Under the pieces are notes generated by a model, which was given only the letters and a program-made list of their open reading frames with translations, did not search any database and had not been told where the DNA came from. Below are positions 1 to 9,897 of a DNA stretch of 64,000 bases, piece after piece. Each line of letters begins with the position of its first letter. Position 1 is the stretch's first letter. The DNA is taken from assembly GCA_010912705.1 (NCBI GenBank), contig POWB01000005.1, positions 58,501 to 122,500 on the forward strand, in the 5' to 3' direction. The DNA comes from Halochromatium sp. Its GTDB lineage: Bacteria; Pseudomonadota; Gammaproteobacteria; Chromatiales; Chromatiaceae. The translations under genes and the position numbers were made by a program.

Positions 1-770
1 GTATGCTTGGCGCTTTCGTAGCCACCGGGACGAAACCGCCAAATGCTATCGGTCAGATTTGCAGCACCAACGGTAATAATGGTGCCATCTGGCAGCTCGG
101 CAAGCACACCATTTCCGGTCTGGCCATGGCAAGCGGTACAGCCCTTCTCGTTGAACAGCTTCCAGTCTGCCTCGCTGCCTTCGCCACCATCGGCCAAGTC
201 GACAACAAACTGTGCCAGTTGATCAACCTCGGCCGCGGACAGAATAGTCTCGTGGGCAGTCATAGCCCCTTTCCGGCCAATGGTCACGGTCTCGGTGATC
301 TTTGCTAACGAGCCACCAAAGAGCCAGTCATCATCAGCCAAGACCGGATAGCCGGGATTGCCCTGACCGCCACTCCCGTGGCAGGCCGCACAGTAATCGC
401 CGAATAGCACCTTGGCCGAGGCCAGTGTGTACTGGGTGAGGCCGGGATCTTCGAGGATCTGCTCCGGCGTCATGTTAGCGATCTGCTCTTCGTACTGAGC
501 GCGGACGGCTTCGACCTGCTCGACACCCTGCTCGTATTCCTTGATCGAGGTCCAACCAAGGAGGCCCTTGGTGAAGCCGCCATCTTGTTGCGACTGCCAC
601 GGAAAGACCGGAAACGTTGGGTAAAGGATGCCATAGAGGACAAACCAGGCAAGAGACGCCCAGAGCGCGATCATCCACCACTTTGGCGGTGGGTTATTCA
701 GCTCACGGATGTTGTCGTCCCAGAAATGCCCGGTGTTGTTTTCGCCGGGAAACGGATTATGGTCGGCCAT
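1..770 (-). CDS. ccoP: cbb3 cytochrome oxidase diheme subunit CcoP (3' end beyond window)
   Basis: Membrane-anchored diheme cytochrome c that passes electrons to the CcoN core of cbb3 oxidase. The frame is open from ATG at 770 to the window edge, about 256 codons, so the C-terminus is missing. It begins [20 protein letters not shown], then PPPKWW and one membrane helix, the usual CcoP N-terminus. Two heme c sites are visible, FGDYCAACHG and EKGCTACHG, each in the expected periplasmic part. The start overlaps the end of ccoQ by 14 bases. It is the last of four genes in the ccoNOQP order. The accessory ccoGHIS genes are not in view and may lie further left. Confidence 0.95.
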   Translation of the reverse strand, partial: MADHNPFPGENNTGHFWDDNIRELNNPPPKWWMIALWASLAWFVLYGILYPTFPVFPWQSQQDGGFTKGLLGWTSIKEYEQGVEQVEAVRAQYEEQIANMTPEQILEDPGLTQYTLASAKVLFGDYCAACHGSGGQGNPGYPVLADDDWLFGGSLAKITETVTIGRKGAMTAHETILSAAEVDQLAQFVVDLADGGEGSEADWKLFNEKGCTACHGQTGNGVLAELPDGTIITVGAANLTDSIWRFRPGGYESAKH

Positions 771-972
771 CGTTATCTCCGAGGTCCTGGTGATCATCGT
801 CAAACGGGATGTGCTTCCTGGCTTCGAGCTTGTCCCGATTCTTTGGCCGAAAGACCTGGAAGTAGGCCACGACCATGAGCACGAAGATAACGACTGTCAG
901 AATGGTTCCTACCCAGTCGGTTGCCGTCATCGCCGCCCAATCGGTCTCGAAGTAGTCCGAGAGGCTACTCAC
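757..972 (-). CDS. ccoQ: cbb3 cytochrome oxidase small subunit CcoQ
   Basis: A 71-residue single-helix protein between ccoO and ccoP. Residues about 20-42 ([20 protein letters not shown]) form one membrane segment, followed by the charged tail [13 protein letters not shown] that is typical of CcoQ/FixQ. The family stabilises the assembled oxidase. Its start overlaps the ccoO stop region by 8 bases and its end overlaps the ccoP start, so the three are probably translationally coupled. Small size and position decide the call, since the sequence is otherwise weakly conserved. Confidence 0.9.
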   Translation of the reverse strand: MSSLSDYFETDWAAMTATDWVGTILTVVIFVLMVVAYFQVFRPKNRDKLEARKHIPFDDDHQDLGDNDGRP

Positions 973-1822
973 GATAGACCACCCCTGGATCTAGCTTCGC
1001 CATGGTGCCAAGGACTTGAAGATAAGCAACCATCGCATCCATCCCCGTCTTGCCATGCAAAAGACCGGTCGCCGCATCGATGTCGGCGTCGCTATAGGGC
1101 ACACCAATTGCGCGTAGCCCCTTCATGTGACGCTGCATCTTCCTTGGGTTGATGTCCTCTTCGTCAAGCCAGGGGTAGCCTGGCATCACCGACTCTGGCA
1201 CTACCGCGCGCGGATCGCGTAGATGCTGACGATGCCATTCATCCGAGTATTTACCACCGAGGCGAGCCATATCCGGACCGGTACGTTTCGACCCCCATTG
1301 GAAGGGATGGTCAAACATCGACTCAGAGGCCAGTGAGTAATGACCATAACGCTCGCGCTCATCGCGGAATGGACGCACCTGTTGTGAATGGCAGAGATAG
1401 CAGCCTTCTCGCTGATAGATATCTCGACCCCATAGCTCCAAAGCCGTGTAGGGACGAATACCATCGCCCGGCTTCCAGTTCCAGGTGGTTTCAACGGTCC
1501 GCAATACCCCGCGCTTGGGGTCATGAACCAGTTCGCCATTATCCTTTTTCAGGAAGTTGCCCTGATCGTCAGTCTTGAAGCGCAACGCATTACCATCGGC
1601 ATCCGTCTCGTATTTGACCGACACGATGGGCGTGGTCCCTGCCTCCTGCCAAACGATCTCAGGAAACCGATTCGCCTCCTCAGTGCTCTTCAAATAGAAC
1701 AGCGGGACAATCTCAACGATGCCACCCACAGAGAGCACGATCGCGACAACGATCAGCAGCCCCCAGATATTGCGCTCCATGCGCTCCTGCAATCCCTTTG
1801 GTGGTGTGTTCTTATCAGCCAT
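965..1822 (-). CDS. ccoO: cbb3 cytochrome oxidase monoheme subunit CcoO
   Basis: Membrane-bound monoheme cytochrome c of the cbb3 complex, 285 residues. A membrane anchor lies near residues 17-40. The heme site is [15 protein letters not shown], with the conserved downstream stretch [20 protein letters not shown]; the axial Met is probably in the [10 protein letters not shown] segment. It is somewhat longer than many CcoO proteins, with an extra charged loop (residues about 65-105) before the ELWGRDIYQ segment. The gene sits 39 bases after ccoN and overlaps ccoQ, so it is within one operon. Confidence 0.95.
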   Translation of the reverse strand: MADKNTPPKGLQERMERNIWGLLIVVAIVLSVGGIVEIVPLFYLKSTEEANRFPEIVWQEAGTTPIVSVKYETDADGNALRFKTDDQGNFLKKDNGELVHDPKRGVLRTVETTWNWKPGDGIRPYTALELWGRDIYQREGCYLCHSQQVRPFRDERERYGHYSLASESMFDHPFQWGSKRTGPDMARLGGKYSDEWHRQHLRDPRAVVPESVMPGYPWLDEEDINPRKMQRHMKGLRAIGVPYSDADIDAATGLLHGKTGMDAMVAYLQVLGTMAKLDPGVVYRE

Positions 1823-1861
1823 TTCGTATCTACTCCTCGGGATTCTGACGGGTCAGGCGGT

Positions 1862-3313
1862 TCAAGCAGCAGCCACGGCTGGCGTGCCCCGTGCCTCGCG
1901 CAGACTCCCGGCAGACACCGACTTGCGCACCGTCATCAGCACGTTGAATAACATGATGATAGCGCCAAGCAGGAAGATGCCGCCGCCGACTGCACGCATC
2001 GCGTAATAGGGATGCATGGCAGCGACCGATTCAACGAAGGTATAAGCCAGGGTGCCGTACTCGTCATAAGCGCGCCACATCAGACCCTGCATGATGCCGG
2101 AAACCCACATCGCCACCACGTAGATAACAGTACCGATGGTGGCGGTCCAGAAGTGGACATTCACCAGCTTCTCCGACCACATCTCGGTGTGCCAGAGACG
2201 CGTCATCAGGTGATAAATTGCTCCGATCGAGATACCAGCAACCCAGCCCAGGGCACCCGAATGCACATGGCCAATGGTCCAATCGGTATAATGCGAGAGG
2301 GCGTTGACGGTCTTCAGCGACATCACCGGGCCTTCAAAGGTCGACATCGCATAGAAGGCCAATGCAATGATCAGGAAACGCATCACATAGTCGGTACGTA
2401 GTTTGTCCCAGGCACCGGACAGGGTCATCATGCCGTTTACAGCACCACCCCAGGAGGGAATGATCATCGCCAACGAGACCGCCGCGCCCAATGAACCGGT
2501 CCAGTCGGGCAGCGCGGTATACTGCAAATGGTGCGCGCCTAACCAGACGTAGCCAAACATCAGTGCCCAGAAATGGATGACCGACAGGCGGTACGAATAG
2601 ATTGGGCGATTGGCCTGCTTGGGCACGAAGTAGTACATGATGCCCAGGAAGCCCGCGGTGAGATAGAAGCCAACCGCGTTATGGCCCCACCACCACTGGA
2701 TCATCGCGTCCTGTACGCCTGAGAACAGACTGTAGGACTTGATAAGCCCAACCGGGATCGACAGGCTATTGACAACATGCAGATAGACGATCATCACCAT
2801 CATGCCGAGGAAGAACCAGTTCGACACATAGATGTGCGAGGACTTCCGGTTAGCGATGGTCATGATGAAGTTGAAGGTGAAGGAGAGCCAGACGACGGCG
2901 ATCAGGATGTCGATCGGCCACTCGAGCTCGGCATATTCCTTTGACTGGGTGAAGCCCAGCGGTAGGGTGATCACCGCCAATGCGATAATCGCGTTCCAAC
3001 CCCAGAAGGTGAACCAGGCGAGCTTGTTGCTCCAGAGACTGACGCCACAGGTGCGTTGCACCGTGTAGTACGCCGTGCCCATCAGGGTACAGCCGCCAAA
3101 GGCGAAGATAACGGCATTCGTATGGACAGGCCGCAGCCGGCCAAATGAGATGTAAGGGTTATCAAAATTCAGAAACGGCCATGCGAGCTCGGATGCGATG
3201 TAGACACCGACGCCCGCGCCTACCACGAGGTAGACAACGGCCATGATCGTAAACCAGCGAACGACGTCAAAGTCGTATTTTCGCTCCGCCGTGAAGTCGG
3301 CTGTGGCTTCCAT
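1862..3313 (-). CDS. ccoN: cbb3 cytochrome oxidase catalytic subunit CcoN
   Basis: Heme-copper oxidase subunit I of the C family, the oxygen-reducing and proton-pumping core. The chosen start gives 483 residues beginning [20 protein letters not shown] and is preceded by a G-rich ribosome binding site; an in-frame ATG at 3409 would add 32 unlikely residues. Conserved features seen: [14 protein letters not shown] (low-spin heme ligand His), [18 protein letters not shown] (copper ligand His and the cross-linked Tyr region), [13 protein letters not shown] (copper His pair) and [15 protein letters not shown] (heme ligands). It leads the ccoNOQP operon. Regulation by an oxygen-responsive Fnr/Anr protein would be usual, but only a weak site is visible upstream. 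Confidence 0.97.
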   Translation of the reverse strand: MEATADFTAERKYDFDVVRWFTIMAVVYLVVGAGVGVYIASELAWPFLNFDNPYISFGRLRPVHTNAVIFAFGGCTLMGTAYYTVQRTCGVSLWSNKLAWFTFWGWNAIIALAVITLPLGFTQSKEYAELEWPIDILIAVVWLSFTFNFIMTIANRKSSHIYVSNWFFLGMMVMIVYLHVVNSLSIPVGLIKSYSLFSGVQDAMIQWWWGHNAVGFYLTAGFLGIMYYFVPKQANRPIYSYRLSVIHFWALMFGYVWLGAHHLQYTALPDWTGSLGAAVSLAMIIPSWGGAVNGMMTLSGAWDKLRTDYVMRFLIIALAFYAMSTFEGPVMSLKTVNALSHYTDWTIGHVHSGALGWVAGISIGAIYHLMTRLWHTEMWSEKLVNVHFWTATIGTVIYVVAMWVSGIMQGLMWRAYDEYGTLAYTFVESVAAMHPYYAMRAVGGGIFLLGAIIMLFNVLMTVRKSVSAGSLREARGTPAVAAA

Positions 3314-3670
3314 AGACCCCCCAATACAGGCTGGGAAAATTAGAGTTGATTGGGCACTCCAGCCCGATGTGGATGGTGGCGCGCCGCACCCTGGCTCTTG
3401 ACCCGGCAATAAGACTGGATCGATTGCGTAATGTCAAGACTTAAGGAGCCCCCTAAAAACCGGCAGAGGCGGGTCTTCTGACCGCTAAACTTGATCTTAG
3501 TCAGCCTCGACAAGCCATCACAAGAGACCAATAACCTATTATTTTATAATATATTTTTACGCCAGAAGAACGACTGGCTGAGGCGCTATCGGCAGGCCTA
3601 AATGGCAACCAAAATAGTCAGAAAAATACTTGAGGTTAAGCCTTGGTGATGGGGCCGCTGAGGGCGTCCA
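3314..3670 (-). promoter_or_regulatory. Intergenic region upstream of ccoN, weak Fnr-like half-match
   Basis: This 357-base gap separates rpoS (3' end) from ccoN (5' end). It should hold the ccoNOQP promoter. A palindromic element TTGCGTAATGTCAA at 3424-3437 matches the outer bases of the Fnr/Anr consensus TTGAT-N4-ATCAA but misses inner positions, so it is only a hint. A very AT-rich block at about 3536-3562 stands out from the GC-rich surroundings. No convincing rho-independent terminator for rpoS was found. Confidence 0.3.
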
Positions 3671-4714
3671 TCACTTGAAGAAAGACTCGAGCGAAAAGCC
3701 CTCTTTTTCGAGGATGTCGCGCAGCCGACGCAGCGCATCCATCTGGATCTGCCGCACCCGCTCACGCGTGACCCCAAGCTCCTGTGCCACTCGCTCAAGC
3801 GTGGAATGCTCATAGCCATGTAGACCGAAGCGCCGTTCGACCACCTCTCGCTGCTTGTCGTTGAGCTTTTCGAGCCAGTGATCGAGATTAGCGTGGATGT
3901 CGACGTCCTGGATATCGTCGCTGGGATCATGGGCGGCCTCATCCTGAAGCAAATCCACTAGCGGCTTGTCGGCATCCTTACCGTAGGGTGTGTCGACAGA
4001 GGCAGTGCGCTCGTTCAGGCCGAGCATGCGCTTGACCTCGGCGATCGGTTTGTCGAGCAGCTCTGCGACCTCCTCAGTCGTGGGCTCGTGGTCGAGCTGC
4101 TGCGAGAGTAGGCGCGTCGCCTTCAGGTAGACATTGATCTCTTTGACGATATGGATAGGCAGACGCACGGTGCGCGTCTGATTCATGATCGCCCGCTCGA
4201 TGGTCTGACGAATCCACCAGGTCGCATAGGTCGAAAAGCGGAAGCCACGCTCCGGATCGAACTTCTCAACCGCGCGGATCAGACCAAGATTGCCTTCTTC
4301 GATCAGATCGAGCAGCGGCAGACCTCGATTGAGATAGCGCCGCGCGATCTTGACCACCAAGCGGAGATTGCAGACGATCATCCGCTGACGCGCTGACTCA
4401 TCGCCCTGCTGAGCGAGCCGCGCGTAGTACACCTCTTCATCCGCCGAGAGCAGTTTCGACTCACCGATCTCGTTCAGATAGAGGCGCGTTGCATCGAGCT
4501 CGGAATCGCTAGCGGCATACCGCTTGCTGGACGCATCGGCCGTCTGCGGCACCGAGGTCGCCGAGCGATGACAATCCGGCAGCTCATCGCCCTCAGCCTC
4601 TGTTTCCGGCAGATCCGGCTCGCCCCCGTCAGCGTCGTCGCCGTTGATTAGGATCTCGTCTTCATCGGGAAGGGCATCCCCGTCCGGATCCTCTTCCGGG
4701 TTAACCGCTGACAT
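3671..4714 (-). CDS. rpoS: RNA polymerase sigma factor RpoS (sigma-38)
   Basis: Group 2 sigma-70 factor for the stationary-phase and general stress response, 347 residues. An acidic N-terminal extension of about 70 residues precedes [20 protein letters not shown] (region 1.2). Region 2 has [20 protein letters not shown] and the [17 protein letters not shown] melting helix; [15 protein letters not shown] is a strong RpoS signature. Region 4 ends in [20 protein letters not shown]. The start at 4714 follows a G-rich ribosome binding site; longer in-frame starts would overlap nlpD. It lies 28 bases after nlpD, the classical gammaproteobacterial order, so transcription from within nlpD is likely. 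Confidence 0.97.
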   Translation of the reverse strand: MSAVNPEEDPDGDALPDEDEILINGDDADGGEPDLPETEAEGDELPDCHRSATSVPQTADASSKRYAASDSELDATRLYLNEIGESKLLSADEEVYYARLAQQGDESARQRMIVCNLRLVVKIARRYLNRGLPLLDLIEEGNLGLIRAVEKFDPERGFRFSTYATWWIRQTIERAIMNQTRTVRLPIHIVKEINVYLKATRLLSQQLDHEPTTEEVAELLDKPIAEVKRMLGLNERTASVDTPYGKDADKPLVDLLQDEAAHDPSDDIQDVDIHANLDHWLEKLNDKQREVVERRFGLHGYEHSTLERVAQELGVTRERVRQIQMDALRRLRDILEKEGFSLESFFK

Positions 4715-4742
4715 GAATCCCCCCAGGTTGCAGTCGCTTGGC

Positions 4743-5621
4743 TCACCGTGTCGCTGGCAAAAAGAGCAGCGGATCAACGGTTGCGCCATCGCGACGGATC
4801 TCGAAGTGCAACATCGGCCGACCATCTGCCGCCTGGCCAACCTCGGCGAGCTGTTGCCCGCGCTTAACCGAGGCGCCCTCACTCGCAAGCACACGACGGT
4901 TGAAGCCGTAAGCGCTCAGATACCTTGGGCTGTGTTTGACGATAATAAGATTGCCGTAACCGGCGAGTCCACTGCTACCGCTATAGACCACTTCGCCATC
5001 GGCCGCCGCAGCAACAGCTGTGCCTACTGCTGCCGCAATCCGAATCCCCTGCCGGGTGCGATCGTTCGAGCGATAGCCCTGAACCACCGAGCCAGCGACA
5101 GGCCAAGCCCAAACGACCCCAGAGCTCCCGGCAGCACTGCCGGGCTTTGCAGACGCAGCCGCTGTCGCAGTGCCCTTGGTGCTCGTGTTGGAGACGCGCT
5201 TAACACTGGTTTTGGCGCTGGTTTTGGTGCTGGTTTTAGAGCTGGTTTTGGCGCTTGCTTTGGCGTGCGCCTTGACACTTGACTGAGCCCTGCTGTCCTT
5301 AGCTACCTTGCCTGTACTACTCCCCAAGTTGCCGCCTCGCGGAGCCTCCACTCGGAGCAGCCGACCGGCATAGAGGGGATAGGGAGGCCCCAGGTCATTC
5401 CAGGCCGCCAGCTTCCGCATGCTAACGCGCCGATCCTCAGCGATCTCACTGAGGGTATCGCCTGGGCGAATCCGATAGAAGCCTGGCGGCGCGGGTCCAT
5501 AGCCGCGATCATCTACGGGTGCCAAACCACCTCCCGCACAGCCCGCCAGCACCAACGCGACCCAAAGGGCCACCACGAAGGCGCCAGCCCGATTGGGATC
5601 TTGCAACCAAAAGCGCATCAC
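4743..5621 (-). CDS. nlpD: Lipoprotein NlpD, LysM plus degenerate LytM domain
   Basis: Outer-membrane lipoprotein that in Escherichia coli activates the amidase AmiC at the septum. A signal peptide ends in the lipobox LVLAGC. A LysM peptidoglycan-binding domain follows ([20 protein letters not shown]), then a low-complexity linker built from repeats of the form KTS(A/S/T)KTS, and a C-terminal M23/LytM domain. In the M23 fold the first zinc motif HxxxD is replaced by RQGIRIAA, and only HFEIR survives, so the domain is probably non-catalytic, as in the NlpD/EnvC activators. The gene lies directly upstream of rpoS. Confidence 0.93.
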   Translation of the reverse strand: MMRFWLQDPNRAGAFVVALWVALVLAGCAGGGLAPVDDRGYGPAPPGFYRIRPGDTLSEIAEDRRVSMRKLAAWNDLGPPYPLYAGRLLRVEAPRGGNLGSSTGKVAKDSRAQSSVKAHAKASAKTSSKTSTKTSAKTSVKRVSNTSTKGTATAAASAKPGSAAGSSGVVWAWPVAGSVVQGYRSNDRTRQGIRIAAAVGTAVAAAADGEVVYSGSSGLAGYGNLIIVKHSPRYLSAYGFNRRVLASEGASVKRGQQLAEVGQAADGRPMLHFEIRRDGATVDPLLFLPATR

Positions 5622-5672
5622 AGCAGCCAGAATGTCCCCCCTCTTAGCGCAACCGAAGCATTAGGGAGCACA

Positions 5673-6377
5673 TCAGGCAACCCCGCTCAACAAGGGCACA
5701 AAGGTAACAGGCTCCAGCACCTCATGCTGATATCCTGGACAGCGACCCCGGCGTTTTTTGATCAAGCGCACCAGCACCTGACCACGACCAGAATCGATTG
5801 GCAGGACAAGGCGCCCGCCGGGCGCTAACTGCTCGGCCAGCTGACGCGGGATACCGCTCGCCGCTGCAGTGACAAGAATCCCCTCGAAAGGCGCATATTC
5901 AGCCCAGCCGGCGCTGCCATCGCCATGGCGCAGGCGCAGGTTGCGCAGCTTCAGTGCACGCAAGCGCTGCTCGGCGCGCGCCTGCAGCGCGCTAATCCGC
6001 TCGACGCTGTAGACGCGCTGGGCCAGTGCTGCGAGGACTGCGGTTTGATAGCCAGAGCCGGTACCCACCTCGAGCACCCTCTGCACCGGACCGGCCTCGA
6101 GCAATGCCTCCGTCATGCGCGCGACCATGTACGGCTGCGAGATGGTCTGCCCCCAGCCGATTGGTAGCGAGGAGTCCTCATAGGCACGGCTTGCCAAGGC
6201 CTCTTCGACGAACAGGTGCCGCGGCACTTGGCGCAATGCCTCGATCACGGCTTTATTCTGGATGCCAGTGGCCAGCAGTCGCTGCACCAGGCGTTCGCGG
6301 GTACGTAGCGAGGTCATGCCGCTACCCACCGCCGGGTCAGGCAACTGCAGGAGTCCGCTCACAGGGTCTGCAGCCAT
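5673..6377 (-). CDS. pcm: Protein-L-isoaspartate O-methyltransferase
   Basis: Repairs isoaspartyl residues in damaged proteins using S-adenosylmethionine. The 234-residue protein shows the family signature [20 protein letters not shown] and the SAM-binding motif [16 protein letters not shown]. Motif II is replaced by [14 protein letters not shown], and [11 protein letters not shown] follows, all in the right order. The start at 6377 overlaps surE by 19 bases; a second ATG at 6317 ([11 protein letters not shown]) would give a more usual length and cannot be excluded. The surE-pcm-nlpD-rpoS order is a conserved gammaproteobacterial stress cluster. Confidence 0.95.
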   Translation of the reverse strand: MAADPVSGLLQLPDPAVGSGMTSLRTRERLVQRLLATGIQNKAVIEALRQVPRHLFVEEALASRAYEDSSLPIGWGQTISQPYMVARMTEALLEAGPVQRVLEVGTGSGYQTAVLAALAQRVYSVERISALQARAEQRLRALKLRNLRLRHGDGSAGWAEYAPFEGILVTAAASGIPRQLAEQLAPGGRLVLPIDSGRGQVLVRLIKKRRGRCPGYQHEVLEPVTFVPLLSGVA

Positions 6378-7111
6378 CGCCCGAGCGGCTCGACCGCTTC
6401 ATGACGGGTCAGATCAACCTTCAGCGGCGTCACTGACACATAGCCATGGCGCAGCGCGTGGAAATCGGTGCCTTCGCCTGCATCCTGCTCTGGTCCAGCT
6501 GGACCGACCCAGAACATTGGCCGGCCACGCGGATCGCGAATGCGCTCAATCGGCTCGGCCTTGTGGCGATGCCCAAGCCGCGTCGCTTGTATCCCACGCA
6601 ATTCCGAGCGCGGCAGATCAGGGACATTGACATTCAGGATCGTACTGGCCGCCATATCCATGCCGTTGTCACGCAGCCCGGCGATCAGCTGCGCCGCCAC
6701 AGCAGCGGCCGTGGCAAGATGCTGCGGCTCATGTGCGTCGATCGAGACGGCCAACGCCGGTAGCCCGAGAAAGCGCCCTTCGGTCGCGGCCGCGACCGTC
6801 CCGGAATAGATCACGTCATCACCGAGGTTCGGGCCATGATTGATGCCAGCGACAACCAGGTCGGGCTCCTGCTCGAGCAGCCCAGTGATGGCCAAGTGTA
6901 CACAGTCGGTTGGGGTGCCATTGACGCGGATAAAGCCATTCTCGAGCTGCTCAGCGCGAATCGGTACATCCAGGGTGAGCGAGTTGCTCGCGCCACTGCG
7001 ATCGCGATCAGGCGCCACGACGGTCAATTCCCCAAAGCGCGCAAGCTCATCGGCTAGGGCTTGGAGACCAGGGGAGCGATAGCCATCATCATTACTGAGA
7101 AGAATCTTCAT
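6359..7111 (-). CDS. surE: 5'/3'-nucleotidase SurE
   Basis: Metal-dependent nucleoside monophosphate phosphatase acting in the cytoplasm. The start [19 protein letters not shown] carries the family's metal-binding DD pair, followed by [15 protein letters not shown] and [10 protein letters not shown], then [20 protein letters not shown], all hallmark SurE motifs. The chosen start gives 250 residues, the normal size; an upstream ATG at 7129 would add six residues. It overlaps pcm and is the promoter-proximal gene of surE-pcm-nlpD-rpoS. It diverges from smrA, 75 bases away. Confidence 0.96.
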   Translation of the reverse strand: MKILLSNDDGYRSPGLQALADELARFGELTVVAPDRDRSGASNSLTLDVPIRAEQLENGFIRVNGTPTDCVHLAITGLLEQEPDLVVAGINHGPNLGDDVIYSGTVAAATEGRFLGLPALAVSIDAHEPQHLATAAAVAAQLIAGLRDNGMDMAASTILNVNVPDLPRSELRGIQATRLGHRHKAEPIERIRDPRGRPMFWVGPAGPEQDAGEGTDFHALRHGYVSVTPLKVDLTRHEAVEPLGRWLQTL

Positions 7112-7186
7112 GGGTATGGGGCGAGCCATCAGCCGCTCAAATTTGCTACATTCTCGGCTCGACGCGGCAATAACGCGAGAAGAAAA

Positions 7187-7732
7187 GTGAAAAACCGCCT
7201 TCAGGATGCTGATTATGCGTTATTTCGCGCCGAAGTCGAAGACGCGATCCCGCTTGACAAGGAGATTGCCGAGCCGTTTCGCGAACGACCAAAGCCGATC
7301 CCGCGTCCGCGCGTTGAAGAGGCGCCAGCCGAGGACTGGCAGCTCCTGTCCGAATCTGAAGTAGAGACCCATGACTACCTGCTCTTCATGCGCCCTGGTC
7401 TGCAAAAACGAGTCTTGCTTGCGCTCCAGCGTGGTCAGATTGAGCCGAGCCTAGAGCTCGACCTGCATGGCCTGACCGCAAGCTACGCCGGCAGTCTGTT
7501 GCAGGCATTCCTCGCCGATTGCGCGACTCGTCGCCTGCGCTGCGCAAAGATCATCCATGGTAAGGGGCGCGGCTCGGCGCAACGCCAGCCGGTACTCAAG
7601 TGTAAGGTGAACTACTGGTTGCGATTGCGTCCAGACGTCCTCGCATTTTGCTCAGCGCCGCGTTTTGATGGCGGCACCGGCGCGGTCTATGTCCTGTTGC
7701 GCAACCCAGAGAAGGGCAAGCGACGGCGCTAG
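7187..7732 (+). CDS. smrA: Smr-domain DNA/RNA endonuclease, SmrA-like
   Basis: Small MutS-related domain protein of 181 residues, starting at GTG 7187 after a GAGAAG ribosome binding site. The first half resembles E. coli SmrA ([16 protein letters not shown], then [19 protein letters not shown]). The Smr domain has the LDLHGLT motif, followed by the [18 protein letters not shown] core and a [11 protein letters not shown] ending. Smr domains nick or cleave nucleic acids, and some act in ribosome rescue; the substrate here is unknown. The SmrA assignment over SmrB rests on remembered similarity of the N-terminal half. It is convergent with soxB. Confidence 0.85.
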   Translation: MKNRLQDADYALFRAEVEDAIPLDKEIAEPFRERPKPIPRPRVEEAPAEDWQLLSESEVETHDYLLFMRPGLQKRVLLALQRGQIEPSLELDLHGLTASYAGSLLQAFLADCATRRLRCAKIIHGKGRGSAQRQPVLKCKVNYWLRLRPDVLAFCSAPRFDGGTGAVYVLLRNPEKGKRRR

Positions 7733-7866
7733 TCATCGTTAGCGCCGCGCCCGCGCCTATCAGATCGGCCAACCAGGCTTTGATCATCGCGCATCCACTT
7801 GGTCTCGCGACCGGACCGACCCTGTGATAGCTGCCGACCAGACCAGCCGCGAGGCCAAGCCGAGCA

Positions 7867-9654
7867 CTAGCTGAGGATTTGGCCGTCGTAGTCGGCAATC
7901 CCAGGGTTACCCTTCACATTCTTCAGCTTAGGCGTATTCAGCTTATCGATCTTGACCGTCTTCGCATCACGCAGATAGGTCGCCACCGTCTCCCAGATCG
8001 GCTCGCCTGGCGACTGACTACCGACCGTCGCCCAACCGGCGACGACATAGTTCTTATCGGCCTCGATCTTGGTGCCATCATCGAGCTGCATCTCAGAGAC
8101 GCGATTACCCATGCCGGCGGCAGGATCACAGACGTAGTCAAGCCCGCCCACGCGAACCATATCCCCACCCTGCTGCACATAAGGGTCCTTGTTGAACAGA
8201 TTGTCACAGACGTCCTCGAGGATCGCCTTGATATCGGCCCCACTCATCTCGCGCCGATAGGTCTCTGGATAGGTGATACAGGTCTGATCCATGACGTTGT
8301 CCATGGTAATCTTCTGCCCTGGCAGCACCGTGGTGCCCCAACGGAAGCCTGGCGAGAGGCTGACCTGGGCGTCATTGACCTTGCGCAGCGCGTCGCAGAT
8401 CACTTGATCGAAGGTGCCATTGAAGTTGCCACGGCGGTAGAGCACCTCTTCGGCCGTCGCCAGCTCTTCGGTCAGTTTATCGAGGTAAGGTGCACGCTGC
8501 TCCTCGATGTACTTGGTCATCTCGGCATTAGGCTTGAGCAGGTTTGAGAACACCGGCAGCAAGCGATAACGGTAATCGCGCAGCTTGCCATCCTTGATAT
8601 CAAGGTCCATGACGCCAAGGAATTTACCATTTGAGCCCGCATTGGTGACTAGGGTCTTGCCACTCGCGTTCTCGACGATGGTCGGCGCTGGCATGCCGTC
8701 GTGAGTATGACCGCCGAAGATGACATCGATACCCGTCACCCGCGAGGCCATCTTCAGATCGACATCCATGCCGTTGTGCGACAGCACCACAACCAGATCG
8801 GGCGACTCCTCATCCCGCACCTTGTCGACAAACTCCTGCATGCGCTGATCCTGGATACCAAAGGTCCAGTCGGGGATGAAGCGCTGCGGGTTGGCAATTG
8901 GGGTATAGGGGAAGGCCTGGCCGATCACCGCCACCCGTGAGCCGCCGACCTCTTTGATCGTATAAGGATTGAAAGCGAGGCCGGCATCCTCTTGGAAGCC
9001 GCCGAAGTCCTCGAACTGGTAGTCGAACAGGGCCTCTTCACGCACCTTGACGTTCTGCGCCACAAAGTCGCCATTGAAGGCCTCGATGTTCTTAATCACC
9101 TCGGTATCCAGATAGGTGAACTCCCAATGACCAGTCATGACGTCAACGCCGAGCCGGTTGGTCGCGCCCACCATGTCCATGCCGCGGGTCCAGTAGGCTG
9201 TGCCTGAGCCCTGCCAGGTGTCGCCGCCGTCCATCAACAGGGTATTGCCATCGCCACGCTCAGTGCGGATGCGATCGACCAGTGTCTTTAGATGCGCGAA
9301 GCCACCAACAGTCCCGTACTTCTCCGCCGCTTCGGCAAAATCAAGATAGCTGAAGGCATGGGCATCGATGGTACCGGGCTCGATGCCAAAGTGCTTCAGC
9401 AACGCCTCGCCAACGATATGCGGCGCCTTACCAAAAGCCGGCCCAATGCCAAGATTCACGTTGGGCTCACGGAAATAGACTGGATTGAGCTGCGCGTGAC
9501 AGTCGGTCATGTGCATCAGGGTCAGATTGCCGAACTTGGGCAGCTCATAGAGATCGCTCGGCTGCTTGGCCTCGGCGAAGACCGAGCGCGGCAACATGCC
9601 AGCGGCACCAGCCAGACCCAAGAGACGGACGAATTCACGGCGAGAAATAGTCAT
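7867..9654 (-). CDS. soxB: Thiosulfohydrolase SoxB
   Basis: Periplasmic dimanganese enzyme that hydrolytically releases sulfate from the cysteine-S-thiosulfonate carried by SoxYZ. The 595-residue precursor starts MTISRREFVRLLGLAGAAG, a twin-arginine signal. The metallophosphoesterase domain has HMTDCHAQLNPVYFREPN, MDGGDTWQGSG and the SoxB-specific MTGHWEFTY in place of GNHEF, then VVVLSHNGMD and IFGGHTHDGMPAP. The C-terminal 5'-nucleotidase-like domain follows (MSGADIKAILEDVCDNLF). It is transcribed away from soxXAKL, separated from that operon by a two-component system. soxYZ is not in the window, as expected if it lies elsewhere as in Allochromatium. Confidence 0.97.
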   Translation of the reverse strand: MTISRREFVRLLGLAGAAGMLPRSVFAEAKQPSDLYELPKFGNLTLMHMTDCHAQLNPVYFREPNVNLGIGPAFGKAPHIVGEALLKHFGIEPGTIDAHAFSYLDFAEAAEKYGTVGGFAHLKTLVDRIRTERGDGNTLLMDGGDTWQGSGTAYWTRGMDMVGATNRLGVDVMTGHWEFTYLDTEVIKNIEAFNGDFVAQNVKVREEALFDYQFEDFGGFQEDAGLAFNPYTIKEVGGSRVAVIGQAFPYTPIANPQRFIPDWTFGIQDQRMQEFVDKVRDEESPDLVVVLSHNGMDVDLKMASRVTGIDVIFGGHTHDGMPAPTIVENASGKTLVTNAGSNGKFLGVMDLDIKDGKLRDYRYRLLPVFSNLLKPNAEMTKYIEEQRAPYLDKLTEELATAEEVLYRRGNFNGTFDQVICDALRKVNDAQVSLSPGFRWGTTVLPGQKITMDNVMDQTCITYPETYRREMSGADIKAILEDVCDNLFNKDPYVQQGGDMVRVGGLDYVCDPAAGMGNRVSEMQLDDGTKIEADKNYVVAGWATVGSQSPGEPIWETVATYLRDAKTVKIDKLNTPKLKNVKGNPGIADYDGQILS

Positions 9655-9897
9655 TGGGGTATCATCTCCTCCTAACAGATTCTGCTTATCGAATCACCGC
9701 GATCGGTGCAGACTCATGGCCCGCCCGCTGCGGCACAAAGCGGCCATAGTATGCACGCGGGTCACGCCGAATTGCCATTCACTGAAGCCTTGCCTCAACT
9801 CCGGACTCTCCTCATCAACAGGCTCAAGTCACTCCGCTCAACGCATCCAGGAGGCCAAAGCACAGCCTGGTCTGCGCGCCGGGCCCTGTGGCGCTCG
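9655..9897. promoter_or_regulatory. Divergent intergenic region between soxB and the sensor kinase
   Basis: About 240 bases separate the two divergent starts if the kinase begins at 9898, and 51 bases if it begins at 9706. A good ribosome binding site for soxB, AGGAGG on the minus strand, lies at 9667-9672. This is where a sox-specific regulator would be expected to bind. No clear inverted repeat was recognised. Confidence 0.35.

Noticed and set aside
3..308. Plus-strand 101-codon frame at the left edge
   Set aside because: It is antisense to ccoP, whose heme motifs are clear on the other strand.
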